A stretch of 18,430 nucleotides of DNA from positions 1 to 18,430 of the forward strand of contig JAAVXQ010000053.1 of NCBI GenBank assembly GCA_022790685.1, read 5' to 3'. Below the pieces are notes generated by a model, which saw nothing but the letters and a program-made list of their open reading frames with translations, ran no database searches and was not told the DNA's origin. This document shows positions 7,533 through 15,542 of this stretch, piece by piece. The translations under genes were made by a program, and so were the position numbers. The DNA is from Clostridia bacterium. Its GTDB lineage: Bacteria > Bacillota > Clostridia > TANB77 > CAG-508. Numbering within the stretch: position 1 is the stretch's first letter; each line of letters opens with the position of its first letter.

Positions 7533-9764
7533 GTGGAATTAAAAGGACAAATAGAAGAATTTATATATCAAAATGAAGCTAATAGTTATTCAATAGCAGT
7601 TTTAGAAACTGAAAATCAAGACATGATAACAGTAGTAGGATATTTGCCTTTTATTGCTGTTCGGAGACACTCTAAAATTAACAGGTAAAATGGTAATTCA
7701 TCAAGAATATGGGGAACAATTTAAAATAGATACATTTGAAAAAATTATGCCAGAAACTGTTGCAGCATTAGAGAAATATTTATCTAGTGGAACTATAAAA
7801 GGAATAGGTCCAGCAACAGCTAGAAAGATAATTGATAAATTTGGAGAAGATACTTTAAACATTTTTAAATTTGAGCCTATTAGGCTTTCTGAAATAAAAG
7901 GAATATCTAAAGATAAAGCTTATGAAATAGGTGAAGAATTTAATGAAAAATGGGAAGTGTGGCAGATTGTTAGTTTTTTAGAGGGATTTGGAATAAGTGC
8001 TAACAATAGCAAAAAGGTGTATGATGCCCTTCGGAAGAGAGGCAGTAGAAAAAATACAAGAAAATCCATACATACTTGTAGATATTGTTTATGGAGTGAA
8101 CTTTGAAAAAATAGATAAAATAGCAATTCAAATAGGGATACCAGGAGATAGTGATAATAGAATCAAAAGTGGTATAAAATATGCACTTCTTATTTCTAGT
8201 TATAATGGACATACATGTGTATTAAAAGACAATTTAGTAGAATATGTAAAAAGTATTTTAAATGTAAATGAAGAAAATATTTTAAATAATTTAATAAATT
8301 TAAATGGATTAAATGAAATAGTAATTGAAAATAAAGAAGATGGTTGTTTTGTTTATTTAGAACCACTTTATAGGGCAGAACAAAATATATCTACAAAGCT
8401 AATAGCATTAAAAAACTCCAAAAATATAAAATATATTGATAATTTTGAAAAAGATATAATAAAATATCAAGATGATTTCGGAATAGAACTATCAGAAAAA
8501 CAGTATGATGCAATAAAACAAATAAACGAAAATAATGTATGTATAATTACAGGTGGGCCAGGAACAGGAAAAACAACAATTATTAAATGTATAATAGAAA
8601 TATATAAATCTCATAGAAAAAAGGTAGTATTGTGTGCACCAACTGGAAGAGCTGCAAAAAGAATGAGCGAAACCACTGGTATGGAAGCCAAAACAATACA
8701 TAGGCTTTTAGAGATAGGAAAATTTGAAGAAGATAAACTTGGAAGTATAGATACAGAAGTTACACCAATTGATACAGATGTAATAGTTATAGATGAAATG
8801 TCTATGGTAGATGTATTTATAATGAATTATATATCAAGAGCTGTATATCTAGGAACAAAGGTGATTTTTGTTGGAGATGTAAATCAACTTCCATCAGTAG
8901 GACCTGGAAGTATATTAAAGGATTTAATAGACTCAGACAGATTTAATACTGTAACTTTAAATAAAATATTTAGGCAAGCAGCTAAAAGTAAGATAATATT
9001 AAACGCACATAATGTAAATAATGGAGAAACTTTTATTGGAAAAAGAAATTATGAAGAAGATGCTTTAGAAGATTTTTTCTACATTAATGAAAAAAATCAA
9101 GAAAAAATGATGTATCAAGTTATTTCTCTTAGTAAGGAAAGACTGAAAAATTATGGTGATTATGAGTTTTTTAAAAACATACAAGTATTAACGCCAACTA
9201 AAAAGGGAAGACTTGGAACTAAGGAACTTAATAAAAGTCTTCAAGAAGCATTAAATCCTAAAATTGATGAGATAGAAGAAAAATCATACGGAGATACCTT
9301 TTTTAGAGAAGGAGATAGAGTTATGCAAATAAAGAATAACTATGATATCTATTGGGAAAAAGGTAGAAAAGATGATAATATTAAATATGAAAATGGCGCA
9401 GGAATTTTTAATGGTGAAATAGGAAGAATAATTAGAATAAACAATAAAGAAAAGCAAATTGAAGTTGAATTTGATGACGGAAAAATAGCATGGTATGCTT
9501 TTTCGGAATTAGAGCAATTAGAACATGCATATAGTATAACAATACATAAGGCTCAGCGGAAGTGAGTTTGATATAGTAATTTTAGTAATTCCTCCATCTT
9601 CTAATATGTTACTTACAAGGAATTTATTATATACAGGAATTACAAGAGCAAAGAAAATGCTTATAGTTATAGGTTCAAATAATTTAATTGAATTTATGAT
9701 AAATAATGTTGATACTAAAAAAAGAATAACTGGACTTAAAAATAAATTTATAAATTGCTCATAA
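7533..9764 (+). CDS. recD2: RecD2-type ATP-dependent DNA helicase, read through three +1 frameshifts
   Basis: RecD2 is a 5'-3' SF1B helicase of bacteria without RecBC, active in DNA repair and replication restart. The GTG at 7533 has an AGAGGAG site seven bases upstream. The frame changes by +1 at 7662, 8032 and 9557, each time at an extra C in front of GGA. Skipping each C gives a 742-residue protein, the normal family length. It has an N-terminal OB-like segment (YGEQFKIDTFEKIMPET), helix-hairpin-helix (KGIGPATARKII), IQENPYILVD, Walker A GGPGTGKTT (about residues 340-348), Walker B VIDEMSMVD, LPSVGPGSIL, FRQAAKS, and the final ITIHKAQGSEF and YTGITRAK motifs. The shifts put Gly at 44, 167 and 675. 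Without any shift translation stops after 51 residues; without the third, motif VI is lost. No other damage is visible, so decay is unlikely. Confidence 0.9.
7662..7665 (+). other. +1 frameshift site CGGA, recD2 site 1
   Basis: Incoming frame reads GCT GTT CGG AGA and stops at 7686. Skipping C7662 gives GCT GTT GGA GAC and continues with the family sequence GDTLKLTGKMV. The preceding codon GTT would have to re-pair with TTC for P-site slippage. No strong Shine-Dalgarno-like stimulator lies upstream. Confidence 0.85.
8032..8035 (+). other. +1 frameshift site CGGA, recD2 site 2
   Basis: Incoming frame reads GAT GCC CTT CGG AAG and runs into an unrelated peptide that stops at 8106. Skipping C8032 gives CTT GGA AGA GAG GCA and joins VYDAL to GREAVEKIQENPYILV, the expected RecD2 order with Gly before the Ala-x3-Ile-x3-NPY helix. 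Confidence 0.87.
9557..9560 (+). other. +1 frameshift site CGGA, recD2 site 3
   Basis: Incoming frame reads GCT CAG CGG AAG TGA and stops at once. Skipping C9557 gives AAG GCT CAG GGA AGT GAG TTT, that is HKAQGSEF, the nearly invariant RecD2 motif (usually HKSQGSEF). This is the clearest proof that the base C is skipped and that Gly is inserted. CAG cannot re-pair usefully with AGC, which argues against P-site slippage. Confidence 0.92.
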
Positions 9765-9784
9765 AATTGAAGTTTAAAAAAAAT

Positions 9785-9827
9785 AAAAAACAAAAGGATA
9801 AATTTTTAAAGGCCTTTTGTTTTTTTT
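9785..9827 (+). terminator. Intrinsic terminator of recD2
   Basis: AAAACAAAAGG and CCTTTTGTTTT arms (9785-9797 with 9813-9825) enclose a loop and continue into a T run to 9827. It lies about 20 bases after the frameshift-corrected recD2 stop, which supports that stop as the real gene end. Confidence 0.85.
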
Positions 9828-9833
9828 GTCGAA
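9827..9833 (+). promoter_or_regulatory. Spo0A box upstream of the spoIIA operon
   Basis: TGTCGAA within TTTTGTCGAAAA matches the Spo0A~P box exactly. It lies about 45 bases upstream of the sigma-H-type -35 of spoIIAA, and spoIIA operons in spore formers are activated by Spo0A~P. It touches the T run of the recD2 terminator. I found no convincing second box. Confidence 0.65.
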
Positions 9834-9873
9834 AAGCTCTAAAAATACAACAAAACTTCTATTTTTTCATTGA

Positions 9874-9899
9874 AGGAAATAATAGATAGTAAGTAGAAT
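9874..9899 (+). promoter_or_regulatory. Sigma-H-type promoter of the spoIIA operon
   Basis: AGGAAAT at 9874-9880 and GTAGAAT at 9893-9899 are separated by 12 bases, matching the sigma-H pattern AGGAwwT-N12-RnnGAAT. In B. subtilis spoIIA is transcribed by sigma-H polymerase with Spo0A~P, so position and sequence agree. Assignment is from sequence match only. Confidence 0.65.
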
Positions 9900-9937
9900 A
9901 ATTAGATATCTAAATTTTACAAAGGAGGAAAATAAAA

Positions 9938-10271
9938 ATGAATGTAAAACATTTTATGGAGGACAAGACCTTAGTTTTTGAAATAACAGAAGAATTAGAT
10001 CATCATTCTTGTGAAAAAATAAGAAAAAGAGCAGATTATGAAATTCAAAGATTTATGCCTAGAAAAGTAATATTTGATTTTGAAAGAGTTTTATTTATGG
10101 ATAGCGCAGGAATAGGTCTTATAATAGGAAGATATAAAACGGCAAGTTCATATGGTGCAAAGCTAGAGATGATAAATGTAAAAGAAAAAATAAAAAGAGT
10201 TTTTAATATGTCACGGAATACTAAAAATAATACCTATAATAACAGATGAAAATAAGGAAGAGGTAAGTTAA
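9938..10271 (+). CDS. spoIIAA: Anti-sigma F factor antagonist SpoIIAA, read through one +1 frameshift
   Basis: SpoIIAA is the STAS-domain anti-anti-sigma factor that frees sigma F by binding the kinase SpoIIAB. Its phosphorylatable Ser is seen in MDSAGIG at residue 56 (Ser58 in B. subtilis). In the starting frame the protein would end at 10249 with an aberrant tail of 11 residues after NMS. Skipping the extra C at 10214 gives NMSGILKIIPIIT and a stop at 10271, for 110 residues, the usual length. The family has Leu/Met-Ser-Gly at this position before the last helix. A perfect AAAGGAGG site precedes the ATG. It is the first gene of spoIIAA-spoIIAB-sigF. Whether the truncated-tail form is made and active is unknown. 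Confidence 0.92.
10214..10217 (+). other. +1 frameshift site CGGA in spoIIAA
   Basis: Incoming frame reads AAT ATG TCA CGG AAT ACT. Skipping C10214 gives ATG TCA GGA ATA CTA AAA, that is MSGILKIIPI, the standard SpoIIAA C-terminal helix, with Gly93. P-site TCA would have to re-pair with CAC, which is poor. Confidence 0.9.
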
Positions 10272-10311
10272 ATAAAAAATTAAAAATAAATTTGAAAAGG
10301 AAAGATTTATT

Positions 10312-10767
10312 ATGAATAGAAATTTAAAAAATGAAATGAAAATAGAATTTTTAAGCAAATCAGCAAATGAAGCTTTTGCAAGAATTTCAGTTGCGGCTTT
10401 TGCTTCACAATTAGATCCGACTATTGAAGAGATTGCAGATATAAAAACTTCTGTATCTGAAGCTGTAACTAATGCTATTATACATGCGTATCCAAGTTCA
10501 GAAGGAATTGTAAAAATAAGAGCGAGACTTTTTGAAGAGGAAATAGAAATTGAAATATCAGATAATGGTGAAGGAATAGAAAATATTGCAGAGGCTAAAG
10601 AGGCATTATTTACAACAAAAGGAAATTTAGAAAGATCAGGAATGGGATTTACAATTATGGAAAACTTTATGGATAAATTAGAAGTTGAATCAATTGTGGG
10701 TCTTGGAACTAAAATAACTATGGTTAAAAAAATAAAAAAAGAAAATAAAATAGATATTACATATTAG
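10312..10767 (+). CDS. spoIIAB: Anti-sigma F factor and serine kinase SpoIIAB
   Basis: SpoIIAB binds and holds sigma F and phosphorylates SpoIIAA on Ser, so it is the switch of forespore-specific transcription. The 151-residue product is a GHKL-type ATPase: N box SEAVTNAIIHAYP (about residues 59-71), G1 box DNGEGI and G2-type GMGFTIMENFMD. Length and order match the family. The ATG follows an AAAAGGA site. It lies 40 bases after the frameshift-corrected stop of spoIIAA and 15 bases before sigF, in the conserved spoIIA order. It contains no CGG codon and no frame break. Confidence 0.96.
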   Translation: MNRNLKNEMKIEFLSKSANEAFARISVAAFASQLDPTIEEIADIKTSVSEAVTNAIIHAYPSSEGIVKIRARLFEEEIEIEISDNGEGIENIAEAKEALFTTKGNLERSGMGFTIMENFMDKLEVESIVGLGTKITMVKKIKKENKIDITY

Positions 10768-10782
10768 AAAATAGGAGGAAAT

Positions 10783-11493
10783 ATGTATGAAGACAATAAA
10801 TATCTTATTATTAAAGCACAAAAAGGCGACAATGAAGCATTAGGAAGAATAATAGAAGAAAATAGTGGACTAATATGGAGTATAGTAAAAAGATTCTTAG
10901 GAAGAGGTTATGAAAAAGAAGATTTGTATCAAATTGCAAGTATTGGATTCATAAAAGCTATTAGACGATTTGATTTTGAATTTAAAGTAAGACTTTCAAC
11001 ATATGCAGTGCAATATATGATAGGAGAAATAAAAAAGTTTTTAAGAGATGATGGAATAATAAAGATAAGTAGAACAACAAAAGAATTAGGAGTAAAAATT
11101 AAGCAGTTAGAAACAGACTATTTAAATAAAACAGGGGAAAGTTTGTCTATAAGTCAGATGGCAAAGAATTTAAATGTTTCAGAAGAAGATATTTGTACTT
11201 CAATAGAAGCTAATAAGGTTATTGAATCTATAAATGAAGAAAGTAAGGAAGGTGGAACACAAAAATTAGATAGAATAATAGTAAATAATGATGATCAAAA
11301 TAAATTAGTAGATAGAATAACAATATTAGAACTCATAAAGGCTTTAAATATAAGAGAGAAAAAACTTATAACTTTAAGATATTTTAAGGAAAAAACTCAG
11401 ACACAAGTTGCAAAAATAATGGGAATTTCACAGGTACAGGTTTCGAGAATAGAGAGAAAAGTATTAAAGGAATTTAAAGAAAAAATGGCTTAA
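10783..11493 (+). CDS. sigF: Sporulation sigma factor SigF (SpoIIAC)
   Basis: SigF directs the first forespore-specific transcription. The 236-residue product has sigma-70 region 2 (DLYQIASIGFIKAIRRFDF followed by STYAVQYMIGEIKKFLRDDG), region 3 (SISQMAKNLNVSEEDI) and region 4 with a C-terminal helix-turn-helix (TQTQVAKIMGISQVQVSRIE). The typical Pro of STYAVPMIIGEI is Gln here. Start ATG has an AGGAGG site. One Arg (in IRRFDF) is CGA. It follows spoIIAB directly and is followed 16 bases later by spoIID. This suggests the transcript may continue into spoIID or that a promoter for spoIID lies inside sigF. Confidence 0.95.
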   Translation: MYEDNKYLIIKAQKGDNEALGRIIEENSGLIWSIVKRFLGRGYEKEDLYQIASIGFIKAIRRFDFEFKVRLSTYAVQYMIGEIKKFLRDDGIIKISRTTKELGVKIKQLETDYLNKTGESLSISQMAKNLNVSEEDICTSIEANKVIESINEESKEGGTQKLDRIIVNNDDQNKLVDRITILELIKALNIREKKLITLRYFKEKTQTQVAKIMGISQVQVSRIERKVLKEFKEKMA

Positions 11494-11509
11494 AGTAGGA
11501 AGGAAAAAC

Positions 11510-12499
11510 ATGAAAAAATTATTTTTTTATTTTTTATTTATAATTGTTATGATTTTTGCAATGCCAATAATATTTACAAATACATTTGAAACCAAAGAAA
11601 CTGTTTCAAATGATGTTGTTTATGAAGAAAATAAAATTGTAAATAATTATGACTATGGAAGTTTAAATAATATTAAATTATTACATACAGAAACAAATGA
11701 AATACAAGAAATAAAATTAGACGAATATTTATATGGTGTTGTTGCAGCCGAAATGCCAGCATCTTATGAAATAGAAGCACTTAAAGCACAAGCTGTTGTG
11801 GCAAGAACGTATACAATGTATAAAATAGAAAATAAAGGAAAGCATGAAAATGCAGATATTTGTGACAGTTCTCTTTGTTGCCAAGCATGGATTTCAAAAG
11901 AAAATAGAATGGCAAGGTGGGAAGGAGAAGATAAAGAAAAATATTGGAATAAGATAGTTTTAGCTGTTGATTCGACAGCAGGAAAATATATAACTTATGA
12001 AAATAAAGTTATTAATGCATTATTTCATAGTAATAGTGGGGGAAAGACTGAACTTGCAATAAATGTATGGGGGGGGAATTATCCTTATTTACAGTCAGTA
12101 GAAACTTCAGGAGAAGAGAATTATTCTACGTATAATTCAGAAATAGAAGTATCAAGAGATGAATTTATACAAAAGATATTAGACAAAAATAAAGATTTTA
12201 GAATAAATTTTAAAGAAGAAGATAGCATAAAAATTTTAGAATATACGGATAGCGGAAGAGTAAAGAAAATAAAAATAGGAAATTTGGAGTTATCTGGAGT
12301 TGATGTAAGAAATATTTTAGGACTAAAATCTAGTAATTTTAATTTTGAAATATTGGAAAATTCAGTAAAATTTACAGTTAAGGGATATGGACATGGAGTA
12401 GGACTTAGTCAAAGCGGGAGTGACAGCTTGGCAAAATCTGGAAAAAAATATGATGAAATAATAAAACATTATTATAAAAATGTGGAAATACATGAATAA
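11510..12499 (+). CDS. spoIID: Stage II sporulation protein D (lytic transglycosylase)
   Basis: SpoIID is a membrane-anchored lytic transglycosylase of the mother cell that removes septal peptidoglycan during engulfment together with SpoIIM and SpoIIP. The 329-residue product has an N-terminal membrane anchor (about residues 4-23). The SpoIID domain follows, with the catalytic-type Glu81 in VAAEMPASYEIEALKAQAV and then ARTYTMYK. The Cys-containing DSSLCCQAW segment, NSGGKTE, and a C-terminal GYGHGVGLSQSGSDSLAKSG are also typical. Length is normal. It starts 16 bases after sigF, an arrangement that would place a mother-cell gene behind the spoIIA operon. A sigma-E promoter would have to lie inside sigF; I could not identify one with confidence. 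Confidence 0.93.
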   Translation: MKKLFFYFLFIIVMIFAMPIIFTNTFETKETVSNDVVYEENKIVNNYDYGSLNNIKLLHTETNEIQEIKLDEYLYGVVAAEMPASYEIEALKAQAVVARTYTMYKIENKGKHENADICDSSLCCQAWISKENRMARWEGEDKEKYWNKIVLAVDSTAGKYITYENKVINALFHSNSGGKTELAINVWGGNYPYLQSVETSGEENYSTYNSEIEVSRDEFIQKILDKNKDFRINFKEEDSIKILEYTDSGRVKKIKIGNLELSGVDVRNILGLKSSNFNFEILENSVKFTVKGYGHGVGLSQSGSDSLAKSGKKYDEIIKHYYKNVEIHE

Positions 12500-12546
12500 T
12501 CTTCAAAAAATTGCAAATAACTATAATAAAATAAGGAGGATTATTT

Positions 12547-13389
12547 ATGAGTAGAAGAGAATTATTAGAAGAGAAAAAAATGAAGAATTTAATATATGTA
12601 TTTGCAATTGCAGTAGTCATTTCTATAGTTACATTTATTTTAGTTTTTGTAAGTTATAATAAAAAATTAAAAGAACAGTCAAGAGAAAGTTTGCTAGAAC
12701 TTGGAAAAGTAAACAGTATAGTACCTAATAATGAAATAAGTCAAACCAGTTATTCAGAAGATAAGGGTAAGGAAGATGTGCAAGAAGACAATACATCAAA
12801 TACTTCAAATAATGTAAAACCAAATATTGAAAACAAAAAAACAGTTAAAAATACAGAGGCTGTGTCATCAGTTGTAAACAAAGAAGAAAGTAATAGTATT
12901 GAAAATGAAGAAGTAGTACAAAATAATGAAAATACTATAGCTGTGGAAAATAACACTTCAACTGAGGTGCTTCAAAATAAAGAATTGGAATTTGGAGTTC
13001 CTGTTTCTGGAGAAATTATTAAAGACTTTGCAAAAGATACTTTAGTATATTCAAACACACTAGAGGAATGGACAACTCATACAGGTATAGACATAAAAGC
13101 AGATAAAACTACGGTTGTACTTTCAGCAGAAGAAGGTGTTATTGAGTCTATAAAAAATGATCCAAGATATGGAATATCAATAGTTATTAAACATGAGAAT
13201 GGATTTAAAACTGTTTACTCAAATCTTTTAACCACAGAATTTATTAAAGAAGGAGAAACTGTTGAAAAAGGACAAACAATTGCTACTGTTGGAGATAGTG
13301 CAAGTTTTGAAATTTTAGATGAGAGTCATTTACATTTTGAAATGTATAAAGATGGAGAGTCAGTAAATCCAACTATATATTTAAAATAA
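12547..13389 (+). CDS. spoIIQ: SpoIIQ-like membrane-anchored LytM/M23 domain protein
   Basis: The 280-residue product has a short cytoplasmic N-terminus, one membrane span (about residues 14-36), a long Asn/Glu/Ser-rich linker (about 60-145) and a C-terminal LytM (peptidase M23) domain. This is the layout of SpoIIQ, the forespore partner of SpoIIIAH in the feeding channel. The zinc ligands are all present: His178-x3-Asp182 (HTGID) and His261-x-His263 (HLHFE). B. subtilis SpoIIQ lacks part of this site, while clostridial SpoIIQ proteins keep it, so this one may be an active endopeptidase. It follows spoIID by 47 bases with an AAGGAGGA site. The name is inferred from architecture and neighbours; another M23 sporulation protein is possible. 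Confidence 0.82.
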   Translation: MSRRELLEEKKMKNLIYVFAIAVVISIVTFILVFVSYNKKLKEQSRESLLELGKVNSIVPNNEISQTSYSEDKGKEDVQEDNTSNTSNNVKPNIENKKTVKNTEAVSSVVNKEESNSIENEEVVQNNENTIAVENNTSTEVLQNKELEFGVPVSGEIIKDFAKDTLVYSNTLEEWTTHTGIDIKADKTTVVLSAEEGVIESIKNDPRYGISIVIKHENGFKTVYSNLLTTEFIKEGETVEKGQTIATVGDSASFEILDESHLHFEMYKDGESVNPTIYLK

Positions 13390-13392
13390 ATG

Positions 13393-13432
13393 AAAGACCT
13401 TAAGTATTATTTTTTAATACCTAAGGTTTTTT
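13393..13432 (+). terminator. Intrinsic terminator after the sporulation block
   Basis: Arms 13397-13409 and 13415-13427 form a 13-bp stem with one A-C mismatch and a 5-base T loop, followed by a T run to 13432. It lies just after the spoIIQ-like stop. Confidence 0.85.
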
Positions 13433-13454
13433 CCTTTTTAGGAAAAACTTTATA

Positions 13455-13483
13455 TTGAAAAAAATATCTGATTATGTTATAAC
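13455..13483 (+). promoter_or_regulatory. Promoter of the small membrane peptide and cdaA
   Basis: TTGAAA at 13455-13460 and TATAAC at 13478-13483 have a 17-base spacer. The pair lies between the preceding terminator and the small gene at 13527. Confidence 0.55.
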
Positions 13484-13526
13484 TAATTATATAAATTTTA
13501 CATATAAGAAAAGAGGGACAAAATTT

Positions 13527-13631
13527 ATGGATAAGAAGAAATTATTTACAAAAATAATTGCAGGAGTTATGCTATTTTTAATGGTATTTTCAGTATTTGG
13601 ATCATTATTATTCTATTTATTTACTAAATAA
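13527..13631 (+). CDS. Small single-span membrane protein (DUF4044-like)
   Basis: This 34-residue reading frame starts with ATG behind an AGAGGGA site. It encodes a Lys-rich N-terminus (MDKKKLFTK) and one hydrophobic span (about residues 10-32), with FTK at the end. Short Lys-plus-one-helix proteins of this form, resembling the DUF4044 type, are common in Firmicutes; the family name is from memory of the pattern and not verified. It lies 29 bases before cdaA, behind a good promoter and with no terminator between, so it is probably cotranscribed with cdaA. Function is unknown. Its length, ribosome binding site and coherent hydrophobicity make it a real gene rather than noise. Confidence 0.7.
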   Translation: MDKKKLFTKIIAGVMLFLMVFSVFGSLLFYLFTK

Positions 13632-13660
13632 AATAAATATATAATAAGGGAGAACAAAGT

Positions 13661-14533
13661 ATGCTGGAAAAATTAGGAATATCAACGAGTGATTTTTTTC
13701 AAACTCAGATGATTGAATATTTTACATCTTTATCGGAAAAACCTATTTTGGTATTATTTACTATTTTAGATGTTTTAATAGTTTTATTTATTTTATATAA
13801 GGCTTTTAAAATGCTTAAGGATACGAGAGCGTGGCAATTATTAAAAGGAATTGCTGTTTTAATAATTATTACATTTTTAAGTGGAATTTTAAATTTTAAA
13901 ATATTAAATTACATTTTATCATCACTTATGTCATATGGAGTAATAATGCTTATTATAGTTTTTCAACCAGAATTAAGAAGAGGCTTAGAACAACTTGGAA
14001 CTAGTAAGTTTAGTAAATTTTTTGGTATAGATAAAGATATTAAAAGTAAAATGAAAGAATCAATTTATAAAATTGTAATAGCCGCAGTAGAGCTTTCAAA
14101 GCAAAAAAAAGGAGCGTTAATAATTATTGAAAGAGATATAAAAATTCAAGATATAGTAGCGACAGGAATTTATATGAATTCAGAAATCTCTCCACAATTA
14201 TTAGTTAATATTTTTGAACCTAAAACTCCACTTCATGATGGAGCTGTTATTATAAGTAATAGCAAGATTGCAGCAGCCTCATGTATGCTTCCTTTGTCTG
14301 ATGATAAAGATATAGCAAGAGAATTAGGTACAAGACATAGAGCAGCTATTGGAATATCTAAAGAATCAGATGCTTTAGCTGTGGTTGTTTCAGAAGAAAC
14401 TGGAAAAATATCGATTGCTAAAGATGGAACTTTAATAGCTGATGTAAGAGAAGATGTACTAAAAAAGATTTTACTTAAAAATATAATTGCTGAACAGAGA
14501 CAGACTGTGGATAATAAAAATAAGACAGAATAA
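13661..14533 (+). CDS. cdaA: Diadenylate cyclase CdaA
   Basis: CdaA makes the second messenger cyclic di-AMP from two ATP, controlling potassium and osmolyte balance and cell-wall homeostasis. The 290-residue product has three N-terminal membrane spans (about residues 30-110). A charged linker with FQPELRRGLEQLG leads into the DAC domain, with both catalytic motifs: DGA in PLHDGAVII (about residues 193-195) and RHR in LGTRHRAAIG (about 225-227). Length is normal. In most Firmicutes cdaA is followed by cdaR and glmM; here a terminator follows at once, so the usual operon is split. The ATG has a GGGAG site. Confidence 0.96.
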   Translation: MLEKLGISTSDFFQTQMIEYFTSLSEKPILVLFTILDVLIVLFILYKAFKMLKDTRAWQLLKGIAVLIIITFLSGILNFKILNYILSSLMSYGVIMLIIVFQPELRRGLEQLGTSKFSKFFGIDKDIKSKMKESIYKIVIAAVELSKQKKGALIIIERDIKIQDIVATGIYMNSEISPQLLVNIFEPKTPLHDGAVIISNSKIAAASCMLPLSDDKDIARELGTRHRAAIGISKESDALAVVVSEETGKISIAKDGTLIADVREDVLKKILLKNIIAEQRQTVDNKNKTE

Positions 14534-14570
14534 AAAAATATAGTTATGTTTAACATAACTATATTTTTTT
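14534..14570. terminator. Bidirectional terminator between cdaA and the HAD gene
   Basis: An almost perfect palindrome of A6-TATAGTTATGTT with its complement ends in a T run on the plus strand (14563-14570) and in a T run when read on the minus strand (the A run at 14532-14538). It lies between two convergent genes and can serve both. Confidence 0.88.
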
Positions 14571-14611
14571 TATAAAATTAAAATAATTATATATGTGTAA
14601 GATTTAGAAAA

Positions 14612-15460
14612 TTACTTTATAAATTTATTTATTGCTTCTGAAAAAGCGCCTTCTGCTGTAGTTTTAGTTGTAACATAATTTGCAACTTGTTTAAGTTCAT
14701 CATAAGCTTCATTAACAGCTACTCCTATTCCAGAATTTTTTACCATATTTAAATCATTAACATTATCTCCTATAGCTAAAACTTCTTGTTTTTTTATTTT
14801 TAAATAATTAGTTAGAAAATTTACAGATTCATCTTTATCTATATGTGTTGGGGAAATATTAATATATTCGTATTCTTTTTCTATTATGATATCTTTATAC
14901 TTTCCACGCTTATTAATAAATTGATACATAATATTATTATTTACATTAATAAATTGTTCAAATTCAAATAATGAATTTTCGCTAGATACCACAGCAGAAA
15001 AAACAGATAAATCATTTTTTGAAATGTAATCTGTAATGTTACCAACTATTTTAAAATTTAAGTCTATAGAAGAATTTTTTGACTTTAATATGAAGTTTCT
15101 TAAATCCATATACTTAAGTTTTTCAGAGATAATTTCTTTATCTGTATATATATGTAGATGTAAATCAAATCTTTCTACTAAGGTGGTAATATAAAGTAAA
15201 TCTTCTTTTGAAAGAGTATTTCTAAGAAGTTCTTTATTATTTTTAAAATCTATAATTTGAGTGCCATTTCCAAATATTCCAAAAGTGGGATTAAATTGTT
15301 TACAAATGTTTTCTGAAACAGCATAAGTTTTTCCAGTACATATTGCAAAGGGAATATTTTTTTCATGTATTTTATCTATTGCTTCAAGATTTTCTTTAGG
15401 AATCTTATTATTTTTATCAATAATAGTTCCATCAACATCACTTGCTATTAATTTAATCAT
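14612..15460 (-). CDS. Cof-type HAD-superfamily phosphatase
   Basis: The 282-residue product is a haloacid dehalogenase hydrolase of the Cof (IIB cap) group, which dephosphorylates sugar phosphates, nucleotides or cofactors such as flavin mononucleotide or pyridoxal phosphate. The nucleophile motif is at residues 8-12 (DVDGT, Asp8 and Asp10). The second motif (CTGKTY, Thr in place of the usual Ser or Thr) follows, then a large cap domain, and at the C-terminus a conserved Lys region and GDNVNDLNM for Mg2+ binding. The substrate cannot be told from sequence. It is the only minus-strand gene. It has its own promoter and an AAAGGA site and shares a bidirectional terminator with cdaA. One Arg is CGT; there is no CGG. 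Confidence 0.9.
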   Translation of the reverse strand: MIKLIASDVDGTIIDKNNKIPKENLEAIDKIHEKNIPFAICTGKTYAVSENICKQFNPTFGIFGNGTQIIDFKNNKELLRNTLSKEDLLYITTLVERFDLHLHIYTDKEIISEKLKYMDLRNFILKSKNSSIDLNFKIVGNITDYISKNDLSVFSAVVSSENSLFEFEQFINVNNNIMYQFINKRGKYKDIIIEKEYEYINISPTHIDKDESVNFLTNYLKIKKQEVLAIGDNVNDLNMVKNSGIGVAVNEAYDELKQVANYVTTKTTAEGAFSEAINKFIK

Positions 15461-15542
15461 TTTTATATATCCTTTATTTTTTATTTTTATAAAATATATG
15501 AGCTAAAATTATAAAAATACAAGTTTAATATTTATAGTTAGA

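Noticed and set aside
7645..8035. Shine-Dalgarno-like stimulators upstream of the shift sites, as in prfB
   Set aside because: AAGGTG or AGGAAAAGG-like strings occur before some sites but not others and at varying distance, so they look like chance.
7654..9565. Reading 7654-8106 and 7997-9565 as separate genes
   Set aside because: They are consecutive segments of one RecD2 protein in different frames; their apparent starts lack ribosome binding sites and lie inside conserved domains.
7533..9764. recD2 (and truA) as decayed pseudogenes
   Set aside because: No premature stops, deletions or other frame changes occur between the sites, all catalytic motifs are intact, promoter, ribosome binding site and terminator are in place, and every break has the same form. 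Decay would give varied lesions.
14233..14556. Minus-strand open frame opposite cdaA
   Set aside because: It overlaps the conserved DAC domain, has no ribosome binding site or recognisable protein features, and is a shadow.
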